Shown here piece after piece: positions 1 through 11,200 of a DNA stretch of 64,000 nt (positions are counted from its first letter, which is position 1; each line of letters begins with the position of its first letter). A program made the position numbers and the translations under genes. The notes below the pieces were generated by a model. The model made no database searches and was not told where the DNA came from. It saw nothing but the letters and a program-made list of their open reading frames with translations. Source of the stretch: Planoprotostelium fungivorum (Eukaryota > Evosea > Variosea > Cavosteliida > Cavosteliaceae); the NCBI GenBank assembly GCA_003024175.1, contig MDYQ01000069.1, forward strand, positions 62,001 to 126,000. Reading direction: 5' to 3'.

Positions 1-3000
1 GGATGGACAGACCCGTCTCTGATATGTGTCTCTCCGTGTGTTTGAATGCCCACACGACCGAATCGATGACCAACTTGAACTGAGCCGCGTTGAGGGTGAA
101 GAAGGCTGGGGGCACGATCAATCGAGACGATCTACAACGTTGTAGACCCACCTCGGAAGCAGTGTTGGTTGATGGCGCGGAGGAGAGTGAAAAAGTGGAG
201 ACGATGATCTGGATGATCCTCAAAATTTTTTGTGATCATCTCCAGCGTACAGCCGAACACCGACTCGAAAATTCGCGGAATTTCCGGGGTCATGAGACCC
301 TGCAGCTTGTTGATGATGACCACCATCAGCGACAAGACCTGATGATGACGTCATCATGACGTCATGACACGTCATCTCACCTCGGCTGGTCTGGTGTCCG
401 CGCTGATGGCAGCGTAGTCGTTGAGTACAGTCTCGAGTAGGGGTGGAATGAAATGCTTTAGAATGTAATCGTTGTCCTCTGACTTGTCTATGAAGCATTC
501 GAGCAGCTTCAAGGTTTCCTTCTTGACCACTCTCATGGCTCTGGCAGCTGAAGTGCTGGCGGCAAACTGTCCACCGGTGTTGATGATGTTGGTGATGAGA
601 CCACTGTAGGCTCGATAGAGAGCAAGCATGTCCATGTAGATGCGACCGAGTTGGGAGATGTAGCAGTGACCCATGGAAGAACAGGCACGGATGTTTGTCT
701 TGAGAATGTTGGCGATGTTTTTCATCGTGTCTTCCTTTTGGAGGACGCTGACGTCGGTTCCTGCCATGGCAATGATGTTCTGCCACTGTGGAGGATCAAT
801 CGATTGGGACGGCAGGTTGTAGATCACCGTTCGGTTGGGCATTTCCATGAGGCGGACGATGAGGTTGTCTCTGATCTGTGGGTCGGGCTGAGATTGAATC
901 ATGTAGCCTATGGCCTCGTAGAAGGTCTGGATCTGACTGTTGTCTAATTCTTGGATGATGGTGGGGAGAGTCAATAGGATCTCGTCCACGAAGGGAAATT
1001 GTTCGAGCAATTGGACGCGGACAAACTTGTGTCGACACTTTTGAGAAATCTTGAGGAACGTATCGCAGGCCTGGAAGGGTCAGAACGTGGCGGATTGTAG
1101 ATGGATGGATGGCGAGTTGTAGACGGATGGATGGCGGGTTGTAGATGAGATGTCACCATGTCCTGCACTCCCGGATGGTTCTCGTGCATGAATTCAAACA
1201 GCTTGTTGACCACTGTCTTCAGAAACTTCCAGTGGGCTCTTAGGAACCTGGGGTATTGTCCCACGACATACATGATGTCACTGGCTACAACGGCCTTGTT
1301 GTCTTTACCCTTCTTGCACTCGCACAGTCCCAAGAGTTCTTTGATCACGGTGACCAAAAACCTCTTCTCACTGTCTTCACCTGATGCATGTGTCAGATGA
1401 TGACGTATGATGACGTATCATAAGTTATCATGACGTATGATGACGTATAATAAAGTACGATAACGTATGATGACTCACTCTGAGCACCACTGATGGCACC
1501 GATGGCCCAGCAGAGTGTGTTGAGATTCTGCCAACTCCACTCTGTTCCATCGACTTGTGCTTGCAATTTGTCCAGCATGATGGCCTGTGTGTCTTCGGGG
1601 TCCAGATGAGTCAAGAAGACGAGTGTCTCTCTCATGCTCTTGTACAGAGTGATCGCGTCAGAGTCTTTGAAGGCTTCCCTGACAATCTCTCCGTCTTCGT
1701 TCTCTACAACCAGCACCTGCGAGTCACGTGAGATGTCATGTCGTGATGTCATGAGGGTGGTGTGATATCGTGTGGGGCGGTGTGATGTCGCATGTGATAT
1801 CTTACCTCTTCGGGCTTGGGCATGCGGCGGATGAGAGCGTGACGTGCTTTGCTTAGAACTGGAGCGTAGAAATTCTTTCTTTGGTACACGTTGCTGGTGT
1901 TGATCAACATCTGTCCTGGCTCGTGGTACAGATCAGAAGCCTGCATCAGATCAGTCATCATCATCATCGCGATCAGTCTCGATCGTCGATCGCTGATCGA
2001 TGAGTAGATCGACTCACCAACTTGTTCCAGTATTCGAGACAGATCTTGAAGATCTCCGTATCATCTACTAGGGAGATCTGTGCGAGATAATTGTGGGCGT
2101 CCATCAATTGAGCGGAGAACTCTGGCTTCTCAAATATGGGGAGGTGGACTTTGAAGAAACCAGTGAAAAAGATACTCAGCTGCTGTACAAACTTCATATC
2201 GTCTTCCGTTCCCTTCTCGTAGGCATCGGCGATGTCTGTGACGTCATCAGATGGATGTCGTTGAGATATCGCGTCACCTGTCGTGACCGGTAAAATGGCG
2301 GGAAGTTGTGTCATGAACATGACGAACAACTTTTCAAATTGAGCATCATGGGTGGGACCGATGTTGAGCGATGCGATCTCGCCGAGACATTCCAACGCAG
2401 CGTTGCGGAACATAGGTACCGGTAAAAACTGAGAGGAGATGAGACGTCCGAACTAAACCCTAAATCCAGGGGAGCGGGGGAAAATTGGAGACTTCACCTT
2501 CTTGATCAGCATGTCGACCATGCGAGTGCTGAAGATGTAACCGAACGGGATCCAGTTCAAGAAGCGTAATAGAGTCTGCAGTGTAACGAGGAGGAGGGAG
2601 GGCTGTTGGGACTTGTCCAAGATGAGGTCGCACAGTTGGTAGATCTGTGAGAATTCATTGTTGAAGCTGGTCTTCAACTCCTTGATCTTCGCTACAGTCA
2701 TCTGTCCGCTGGAAAAATCAAAGACCTGATCTCGATGTGAGTCCATTCGACATGAGAGGGAGCTCACCTCTTCACTCATGAGACGTAAGATCATCATGTT
2801 GTTCTCGCAGAGGGCCTCGTTCGTCTTTGAGGCTCCAATGATCTCGGGAATGAAGCGTTCCCAGTTTTTGGGCCATTCTTTCTTGATGATTTGAACGAGA
2901 ACAATGTCGAGCTTGGAGAGGAGAGCTCTGTGGCTGGAGAGTGTGGGGTAATCGGAGCTGAGTTTGATGGCCAGATTGACAATGTATGTCTTTATACTCT

Positions 3001-3462
3001 CTGACTGGAAGAGAGTGAGAAGGTGGAGATGTATTGAACGTGGGTTTGTGATGGTCTGAATCAGATATGATGGTCGTATGATTGGATTGGCGGGAGAAAT
3101 TTTTTCGATCGTGATGATGGAGATGATTGGGTTAAGAGGTGGCCGCTCTTCACCTGGTCCTTTGGGAGGATCTTCCACTTGTATTTGACAACTGCCTCCA
3201 GGATCTGTAGTGCAATGTATCTTGTCTCCGTTCGGCTAGAGTTCTCCAATATAGTGGCAACACGTGTCCAAGCTTCGGGGTGCTCTTGGAATTTGGCCAG
3301 AACAGCTTGAGCCGCCGGCATCTATACCATTTCGATCAGAAATGGACCATATGGCAGACGATCACGATGCTTTACCTGACTAGGGTTCGTATACATTACG
3401 TTCACGATATTGTCGAGTAGATTAACATCTAATGGCACACTGAAATCAAGTATCTGGTCCAT
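1..3462 (-). CDS. XPO1: Exportin-1 (CRM1), 5' complete, C-terminal end beyond window
   Basis: Nuclear export receptor of the importin-beta/HEAT-repeat superfamily; with Ran-GTP it carries leucine-rich NES cargo out of the nucleus. The first exon starts at the ATG at 3462 ([20 protein letters not shown]) and splices to an exon reading [18 protein letters not shown]. Further exons follow the family in order: [18 protein letters not shown], the [11 protein letters not shown] stretch, [13 protein letters not shown], the conserved block around [33 protein letters not shown] and, at the left edge, the AFKHT stretch. Compared with the roughly 1070-residue human protein, about 150 C-terminal residues lie outside the window. 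The cysteine of [12 protein letters not shown] aligns with human Cys528, the target of leptomycin B. Introns are short; one (about 1089-1152) holds a 22-bp tandem repeat. Divergent from the RasGEF at 4068. Identification is secure from conserved family sequence; exon edges are approximate. Confidence 0.95.
131..146. repeat. 16-bp perfect palindrome, class A (copy 1)
   Basis: TCTACAACGTTGTAGA lies inside an intron of exportin-1, between the exon ending CHCFR-like sequence and the exon reading [12 protein letters not shown]. Identical copies lie in introns of two other genes. Confidence 0.85.
342..357. repeat. 16-bp perfect palindrome, class C (CRE-like core)
   Basis: ATGATGACGTCATCAT is in an exportin-1 intron and is followed at once by further TGACGTCA-type words. 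The core TGACGTCA equals the classical bZIP/CRE site, but its intronic position gives no direct support for a regulatory role. Confidence 0.8.
1089..1152. repeat. 22-bp minisatellite in exportin-1 intron (about 3 copies)
   Basis: Three head-to-tail units, starting at 1089, 1111 and 1133, each begin GGCGRRTTGTAGA and, in the first two, continue into GGATGGAT. The repeat fills most of one intron of exportin-1. Each unit contains the TTGTAGA half-site seen in the class A palindromes. Confidence 0.85.
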
Positions 3463-4067
3463 GGCCTCTCTCGTGTTAACTTTCGTCCGAGTGGAGGTCT
3501 ATATCTACCGTGTGTACGGTTGAACGATGCGTTTACAAGAGTTGTTGGTTGCGATGCTATCTGCGAGTGATGTGTTGGCGTGGGGAAACTTCTTTGCCTC
3601 TTCCTAGAACTTTCAATTTTCGCGCCCGTCAGGCAGACTTCCGCATGACAACAGGAGTAATCCCAACCTCTTAAAGACGAGTGGAACATACAGAGGAGCG
3701 AGGACGAGCGGATACAATGTGAAAAGATAAAGATATTGTCTTCGACACAAGCTATTTCGATTTGTTTGTTCCTCAATGTCTGGATGAGATGGAGTTCTTG
3801 TGAGGATAAAAACGGCTCGCTTCAAGATGGGTGGTTGTGATCGATGGATAAGATGACTTCACACGGTGTAGACCATGTCAACAGAACGTTAAATAAATTT
3901 CCGGGCGAACTTGAGCCACCGGCTACATCACCACTGGGGCAGGGACGTGTGGGATAGAATCTGAGCAATAGCGCGTGAGCTCGGTTCATCCACTTTGGAC
4001 TTTGACGAGCCGACGGAACATCTGCCATCTTTCAAATCTGGAGACACAAACGTTTTAGAGGTCACTC
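3463..4067. other. Divergent intergenic region, XPO1 / RasGEF
   Basis: About 600 bases separate the two divergent start codons. No coding frame here matches the splice pattern or amino-acid style of the neighbours, so the region presumably holds both promoters. I see no convincing TATA box. A pair of CRE-like words is absent here, unlike the introns. Confidence 0.5.
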
Positions 4068-7000
4068 ATGTCCAGATGGTTGAGATCAGAATCGGTCGAT
4101 GCCATCGATCTCTCTGATTTGGACACGGAGACGACTGTGGTCACGGGCCGGCCGGCAGCTCTGACGGCCCCTAGCTCTTTCCACAACAAGAACGTCCTTC
4201 GAAAGTTTGTATCTTCGGTATCAGGTGGAGGAGGTGGGACAATGATACATTCACCTGTGACCGTTCCCATTCGTAATCATCATTCAACATCTTGTCATCG
4301 AGATGTAATCTTTATTCACTATCACGCCTCAACTTTTATTTTCTCTCACGAGACGTTCTGTCCGCTCTTACCTCTTCTTCTCTTCGAATCACCTTCTGTC
4401 CGTATGATTCACATCTCAAATAGGTCTCCTCAAACGTTCTTTCAGTTTCGAACGCAGTCGAAGCGTAGACGTGGACAGTTGGATGGCCAACGGAGACGTC
4501 CATCAACCTCACACCACATCACCCGTTCCTCTTAGACGATCACCCGAATCATCATCGGTCATCATTCAAGGGACTCACAAACCTCTCCCACCCCTACCTC
4601 GCCACGCCACCGAGCAGGTCTTGAACATTCCAAGAAAAGGCGTCAGCCAGCCAAAGAAGCCACCACCACTACCCCCTCCGAGAAAAGTCGCGGAAAACTC
4701 GAATCAAGAGGATGTATCCATGGGAGCATTCATCCTGTCCAAATCGGTCGACTTACCCCCCCGAAATTCCAGGAAAATTCCAGACTCCCCACCCCCTCAC
4801 CCCGCCTCCATCAGTGACTACAGAAAATCCCGGATCATTTCCTCGAAATCTCAGGAGAATTTTCGGAGAGACAGGGTGAGTCCATCTACAACGCTCGGTC
4901 TCAATTCTCAGGTTCCCGCCAAATTGTTCGCCGCCCTCCCCAGGGCCTGCCTGTCCGCTGATGACGTCACCATCGAACATTTGAGACGTAGGCCGACCAT
5001 GCAGAAGAGCATCAGCTTCAAACGGCCAGATTCGGCTCATCCAAAGATACAGACGCGCGTCAGCAACGCCACTTTTAGACAATTCGAGAGTACAGCGCTG
5101 CAGCAGAGACAGAGGAGGGAGAGGGTGGGGTCTCATTTAAATGAGACGCAGGAGTGATGGTGTACAGGGGGGGCATGGATCTCAGTTGTGGTTTTTGGAT
5201 TATAATCCAGATCGAGGTGAGATGTCGCATGAGATATCTTCGATGATCCATCTACAATTCTCCATCGTGACATTCTAGTGTGATGATGTACACGGATTAT
5301 TATACATGTGTTCTATATATAGACGCACGTTTCTGTGTTAGTCATTGTCATGGCTCGATCGAAGATATCTCACATGACGTCACGTACCATCCTCTATATG
5401 ATATCGTATGTGACATCATGACAGCTAGAGACCTAACGGACGATCCGAAATTGAGACCGACCATCACGGAGAAGATGAAAATGGTTCGCCGAACGATTTC
5501 GGCACCCGCCATCCTGTACAAGAAGCCCATCAAATCGAACCGTGAGGCTGATGACGTGTGATGACGTGTGATGACGTCATCAGGTGTAGCCTCCTCTTCT
5601 CAAGCTGTTTGGAAGCAATTGGACAAAGACGAGACGTCGTCTATTTTTGGAGCACAGAGGATGCTGGGGAGACACCGAACGGTGGGTCGAAATTTCGAGT
5701 ATTTTTCTCGGAAAAATCTGAGATGTTTCCAGGAAGATTCTCAGAGAGAGAATCGAGACATCGTGTTCGACATTGTAGAACAAGAGAAAGTGGTGATGGG
5801 TGGCACTGTAGACCGATTGATCGACAAGATGATCAACAGCCTCATACAAGGTGAGATATCATTCACGCGAGACGCTGACGTCATCAGATGTCAATTACGT
5901 TCTGGTGAGATCACGTGACGAGAGGTGGTGAGTTTTCGCTGAGTTTTCTGCAGGATTTTCTGTACAGTTTTCCCACCTTCATTACCCCCATACTTTTACT
6001 GGAAAAGTTGTTCAAGTACTGTGAGGCCACTGGTGAAGACAGAAATGTGGCGTCCCGGCGGCAGAGGTGAAGCTCGACCATCTACAACGTTGTAGATTGA
6101 CGGATGGAACAGAGTGTACAAGATACTCGATCTGTGGTTCATCCACTGCTGCTCTGATTTCGATGATGAAGAAACTTTGAAGAAATTGACGAGATTTATC
6201 ACGAAAGTTTCCGTGTGGAATTCTGATCACAGTATCCTGCTACAATCCCAACTACAACGACACGTGAATATTTTAATCTATTTTATTGTTTCACCTCTGA
6301 CATACCACAGTACAAGCGCAGGGTTTTTCCGGTCGATTTCTCGGTGAGTGTATTTTTAGCCTATCAGCCTGACGCTCTACAACCAGTCACCCATCCCCCT
6401 TGTAGAGGCCACCCTCTCTCGCCCCGATCAGCTTCCAGGGAAGGCTATCAAAGCTAAATTTGACCTGCGAAGAACGAACACCATCACACCCGGTTCACAA
6501 GTGAGTGTCATCCATACGATATCTCATACGACATCACGACACGTCACCACACGGTATGACATCACTCGAGATATCTTACGGACGACAGGACGAATACCAC
6601 AGGTGTGTGTCTGGCTATGAAGTGATCAATTGGTGTGCCGACACTCTCGAACTGAAAAATCGATTGCAAGCGAGGAATTACGGTCAAGTCCTACTCGACA
6701 CGGGCATCCTATGCATCCAGTCCAAGAAGGTGAAGAGACGCGCGCGAAATTTCTAGGAAATATCCGTGAAAATTCCCCTGAAAATTCCGCTGAAAATTCT
6801 GTGAAGAAAAGTTGAAAAGTCACAGACGATTGTACAATTCGAGGACGGAGAGAGATTGTACAAGATGTCGGACGATTGGATGCCACCCTTACCTCCCATT
6901 CTCATCAAGAAGAACACGGAAGGGGCAGATTTCCTGGAATTAGACCCCATCGAGGTGAGTCGAGGGGGGTGGAGGGTCCGGAGTGACTCGTTGTAGATCG

Positions 7001-8006
7001 CCAAACAGATGACACTGTTCTCCGAATCTCTCTTTTACGACTTGACGCCCCGTCAGGTGAAAATTCGTCGAAAATTCGTGGTTGACGGAAGTGACAGATG
7101 CTACGCTACCCTTGGACTACAGCGAACAAAAATTCTGCGAAAAGTGTACAAGTGGATCTCATACTGGAGAGATTTTCCTGGAATTCTCTGTGGGTGGTAA
7201 ACGAGGTGATGAAGTCGAGTACGATATCTCAGAGGAGGGACGTCATCAGTCGGTTCATCGAGGTAAGATATCATACCTCTTTCATTCGATTAAATCGTTG
7301 TAGATCGCCGAATTTTGCTTCCGCATTAAGAATTTCGGAGATTGCATGGCCATTTTGGCCGGCCTCAACAACAGGTAGCGTCTCATTCTTTCGTGCCGTC
7401 TCATTCTTTCGTGCCGTCTCATTCGATTGAAACTCTCTCAGGCTCGTGCAGAAGCAGAAGAAGGCCTGGGCCGCCATCAGCGAGAAAAGTCAGAGAGATC
7501 TCGTTGGGTTAGAATTACACTCTCCCGCCTATCAATCTACAATGAGGAAAGATCACCAGCAGGCCGCCCCTCTCATCCCTTACTTTGGTTTCTTCGTCGC
7601 CGACATCATCCGACTCGACGAGGTGAGATCTCATCGAAATCTCCCGATCTTCCCACCGATTCTCCGTGGATTCTCCATTGACATAACTCAGGTACCCGAC
7701 CAGATCGGAGGACATCTGATCAACTTTGCCAAGAAGAGGATCTACTCTAACATATTGAAGCAATTGAACGGGTACAAGAAGAAGAGGTTTATGCTCCACC
7801 CTGTTCCCGCCTATTCTCAGTGGCTCAAATCCATCAAGCTGGAACCCGAAGAAAAGTGAGGGAGATGTCGTGTCATGACGTGTCATGACGTGTGCAGGTT
7901 GCAAGAGAGGTTGCCGGAGGCGATGGAGAGTCCCAGATTTGGATCACCACCTTCTTCACCGGGCAGAACATTAGAACTGTACAAATCGACGGATAGTCTC
8001 AAGTGA
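4068..8006 (+). CDS. Ras guanine-nucleotide exchange factor with DEP domain
   Basis: Promotes GDP release from Ras-type GTPases. Order of parts: a Ser/Pro-rich N-terminal third with polyproline (KPPPLPPPRK, near 4660), a RasGEF N-terminal module (GGTVDRLIDKMINSLIQ near 5800, then LLLEKLFKYCEATGEDRN and ILDLWFIHCCSDFDDEE), a DEP-like segment (VSGYEVINWCADTLELKNRL, 6607-6670) and the Cdc25 catalytic domain (LELDPIEIAKQMTLFSESLF at 6935-7035, GHLINFAKKR and others to 7800). The start ATG at 4068 is supported by a phase-consistent intron 4273-4423 joining VTVPIR to LLKRSFSFERSRSVD. It ends LYKSTDSLK before TGA at 8004. Convergent with the LRR kinase, 211 bases away. Amoebozoan RasGEF families commonly combine such modules. 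The Ras partner cannot be told from sequence. Confidence 0.88.
5130..5147. repeat. 18-bp perfect palindrome, class B variant
   Basis: GTCTCATTTAAATGAGAC lies at an exon-intron boundary region of the RasGEF, just after the GAG|GTGGGG donor. Its TCATT..AATGA arms resemble the TTTCATTCGAATGAAA palindromes elsewhere in the window. Confidence 0.8.
5569..5582. repeat. 14-bp palindrome, class C
   Basis: TGATGACGTCATCA forms the 3' end of a RasGEF intron; the terminal CAG of that intron follows directly. The intron also contains two partial copies (TGATGACGTG) in front. Confidence 0.8.
6081..6096. repeat. 16-bp perfect palindrome, class A (copy 2)
   Basis: TCTACAACGTTGTAGA sits in the short RasGEF intron that follows the exon ending ASRRQR and precedes the exon starting VYKILDLWF. 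Confidence 0.85.
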
Positions 8007-8217
8007 AGGCCTTCTCTCTCGTGAAGAAACGTTAGAGAAGGGGAGATCGAATGAGTGTATGTGTAGTAAAGAACTTTCGGTCAGATCGTACGTCGTGTCA
8101 ATCATCATCATCATCTGCTGACACGGTCTTCTGCCGACATCATCACTCGATGTGATGATGAGACATGATGCCTTCAGATATCTCCACGATCGATGCACAT
8201 TCTATTTATATCCACAA
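8007..8217. terminator. Convergent 3' region with two hairpins
   Basis: Gap between the RasGEF stop and the LRR-kinase stop. CCTTCTCT (8010-8017) pairs with AGAGAAGG (8034-8041), starting 3 bases after the RasGEF stop. CATCATCAC (8139-8147) pairs with GTGATGATG (8153-8161) across a 5-base loop. Either may sit in overlapping 3' UTRs. Function is inferred from position only. Confidence 0.45.
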
Positions 8218-11200
8218 TCAGAAGACAACCATGTCCACGTATCCAGATCCAATGGATCTCCTCTCGTCTTCTCCCCTCTCAGACTCCGTCTCTTCTTCTG
8301 TGCTCCTCTCATCTGAGCTGCTCTTCTCTCCCACACTCTCTTCTCCTTCGCTCTTCTCTTTTACGCTCTTCTCTATCACACTCCTCTCATGCCTCTCTCC
8401 TATGTCCATGCCGACTAATCCACACTCTTTCAATCGGTTTCCAATCTGAGCGAAATCCGGTCGATCGTTCGGTTCTTCCAGCCAACAAGCTGAGAGGTCA
8501 TCAGTCGATGTCCAACGCGATCGTGATGATCATCACCCGTCATGATGTCGGCCAGAGAGGGTGGACACTCTGTCGGTGTGGTGAGTCTCTCTCGATTCGT
8601 CGTGACTCGAATGGCAACGCTCATGGCTGATTCTCCGGCCCAAGGCTCCGTGGCCTCTAAGATCTCCCACATGACGACTCCGTACGAGAAGACTGTTCGA
8701 TTTCAGTCCGTGGAATCGAAAGGGAGACTCACCATCGGACTTGGTCGAATATTTTCGATCTCGAATGGCTTCAGGAGACATCCACTGGTTCTCATCAGTT
8801 GATCATGATCATCATCATCATGATCATCGATGACTCACCTTGACGGGGCCTACAAATGAATGCGTCTGGCCCGCTTCATCCGTGTTCTCTTGTTCACGCG
8901 ACAAACCGAAATCGGCCACCTGATCTCCGTTCAATCTCCTTCCTCCTCTTCTCCCTCACCTTTGCTTCGCAGTGTCGATTCAATAGAATGTTTCTCGTTG
9001 CGAGGTCCCTGTGGATGATCTTCTCCTTGTGTAGATGCTGCATTCCTAACGCGATCTCCTCCATGAACTTCATCTTGTCTTCTAATTCACATTCGTTCAC
9101 TCGCAGATATTCCAAGAGAGAGCCTCCGGCACAAAATTCTGTGATCCGTTTCAGCCGATGCGAACTTGATGACTCATCGACATGCGATCATCATGCCGAT
9201 GATGAAGAAGATGATGATGATGGTGTTGACTCGTACCTGTGACGAGAGACAATGGTTCGGGTGGGAAAGTCATTCCAATGAACATGACAATGTTGGGATG
9301 ACTCTTCAGTCCTTGCAATATCGTCACCTGTTCCATTCAGATTCCGTTGTAGATCGATCCCCTACCTCTCTCAGAAATTCTTCCAATTGCTTATTCGTGA
9401 CAAATTCAGATTTAATCTGCTTCACTGCCACGGACGTATCTCTCCACCTGAATGTATTTCAGTTCATCTACAACCTGCCAATGACCCACTTGGCCCGATA
9501 GACGACACCGAAAGCGCCAGAGCCGATCTACCATGATGGTCAGCTTCGAGATGTCACGTGAGATATCTCACCATCTTCTTATCATGTAGATCGTCAAAGC
9601 AGATGAGAGATCGCTTGACGACAGAAGTGTTGAGTTGAGATAGATCGATGAGAGATAATTGCATTCCATTGACTTTCCGCTTCAACCATCTCTGGTAGAG
9701 GACAAAGATGACAGTTGTCACGATCAACAGCAAGATGAATCCTCCTGTTGTAAAGAATGAGAACGTCTATGTGGTGTACAACATTCTATGATGAATGTAT
9801 GATATAGGAATCGTTGATTAATTACTATTTTAACAATATAACGAAAAACATATTAAAGTACTATTCCTATATCATACATTCACCATAGAATGTTGTTATC
9901 CATGGGAATAGGAAAATAAATTCAAGAGAGAGGAGATGAAATGGAAATCTCACCGATAACTCCACCAACGACAGGCCCCACAGCCAATGATCCATTGTTC
10001 CGGTTCTGCAGAACGTTCTCCCTCACCGTCGCCACCCCCACCGGCTCCATCAGATCCACCCCCGACGCGTTGTAGACGGCCACCGGAATAGCCTTCAATA
10101 TCTCCATCGTATCTTCTACAGAGCCTTCATTCCCATCGTTCTGAGTAGAAGGTGCGACGGCCACGTTCGCGATGACGCTGCCGGATCTGTCCTCCATCAG
10201 TCTTGACGTGATGACGTCATCCTGACCGGACGCTATCTATGGTCAATCGACTTCGTGTGATGTTGCCGAGGGTAGAGAGGGTGTCCAAGAAAGAATCCGA
10301 TTCGAATCGATCTACAACGCCTTCCATGTGGTAGAGGAGGTAAGATTTCGTGTTGTTGCCCGTGACTTGACAGGTGACTGTACAGTGGCTCTTCCAATAC
10401 CAGCCGACGGGACATCTCAACGAGTTTTCATCGAGATTGCAGGTGGTCAAGTAGGGTAGGGTGTTGTCATCCTGTTCCACGTTATTTCTTATGGAAGTAA
10501 GATATCTCACCGTGACTTCTCTTGCGTAAACGATCTGATTGTGAGATAGATCCAACACCCTCAAATTCGAACCAGAAAAAGCTGAATCGATTCAATTTCG
10601 AGACCGTTTCATTCGAATGAAATACTCACAAGGCATTTTACCAGAGATGGCGTTGGAGCTGAAATTCAACATGGTGAGGTACAACATGTCTTTGAAATCT
10701 GGGAGCTGTCCGCTCAGCTGCCACATTCTATCAGTCTCTTCTTCACATCCTGCCTCTCTTCACCTCATTGTTTGATAAGTCGATTTCGATCAAGTTTTTC
10801 CTTCCAACCAACGATGGTATCTGTCCGCTCAGGTAGTTGTCGTTCTGTACGACATGAATCGCGCGTACAATGGGATTTAAGGTTTATCCGACTCTCACCA
10901 GTCTCAGGGTAGAAATGGAGGACAGTTGAGACAAGAAGGTGATGTCACCCGTCAGCTCATTGTGACCCAAATCGATCAACTGACACGTCAGGCCACGTCA
11001 TCACTTCTTCTCACCTTCGGATCCCCCACGAATTTCCGTAGAGTTCCATTGATTCGATTTCTCTGCATTCGATTCAGTGAATGTGACGACTTGTTCATCG
11101 TTCGTCGACATGTATCTATCGATTTGTACATTTGACTTTGTACGTTTGACTTTGTACATTTGATTTTGTACATTCGATGCGATGGTGAATAGAAAGAGAG

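Noticed and set aside
8193-8630. Plus-strand Ser/Leu-rich frames opposite the LRR-kinase C-terminus
   Set aside because: They are the antisense of the Ser/Glu-rich kinase tail; the minus strand carries the conserved NDRPDFAQIGNRL block.
9778-9896. Treating the inverted repeat as a simple intron hairpin
   Set aside because: 34-bp near-perfect arms flanking a 51-base AT-rich core are better explained by a small DNA-transposon derivative, though copy number must be checked.
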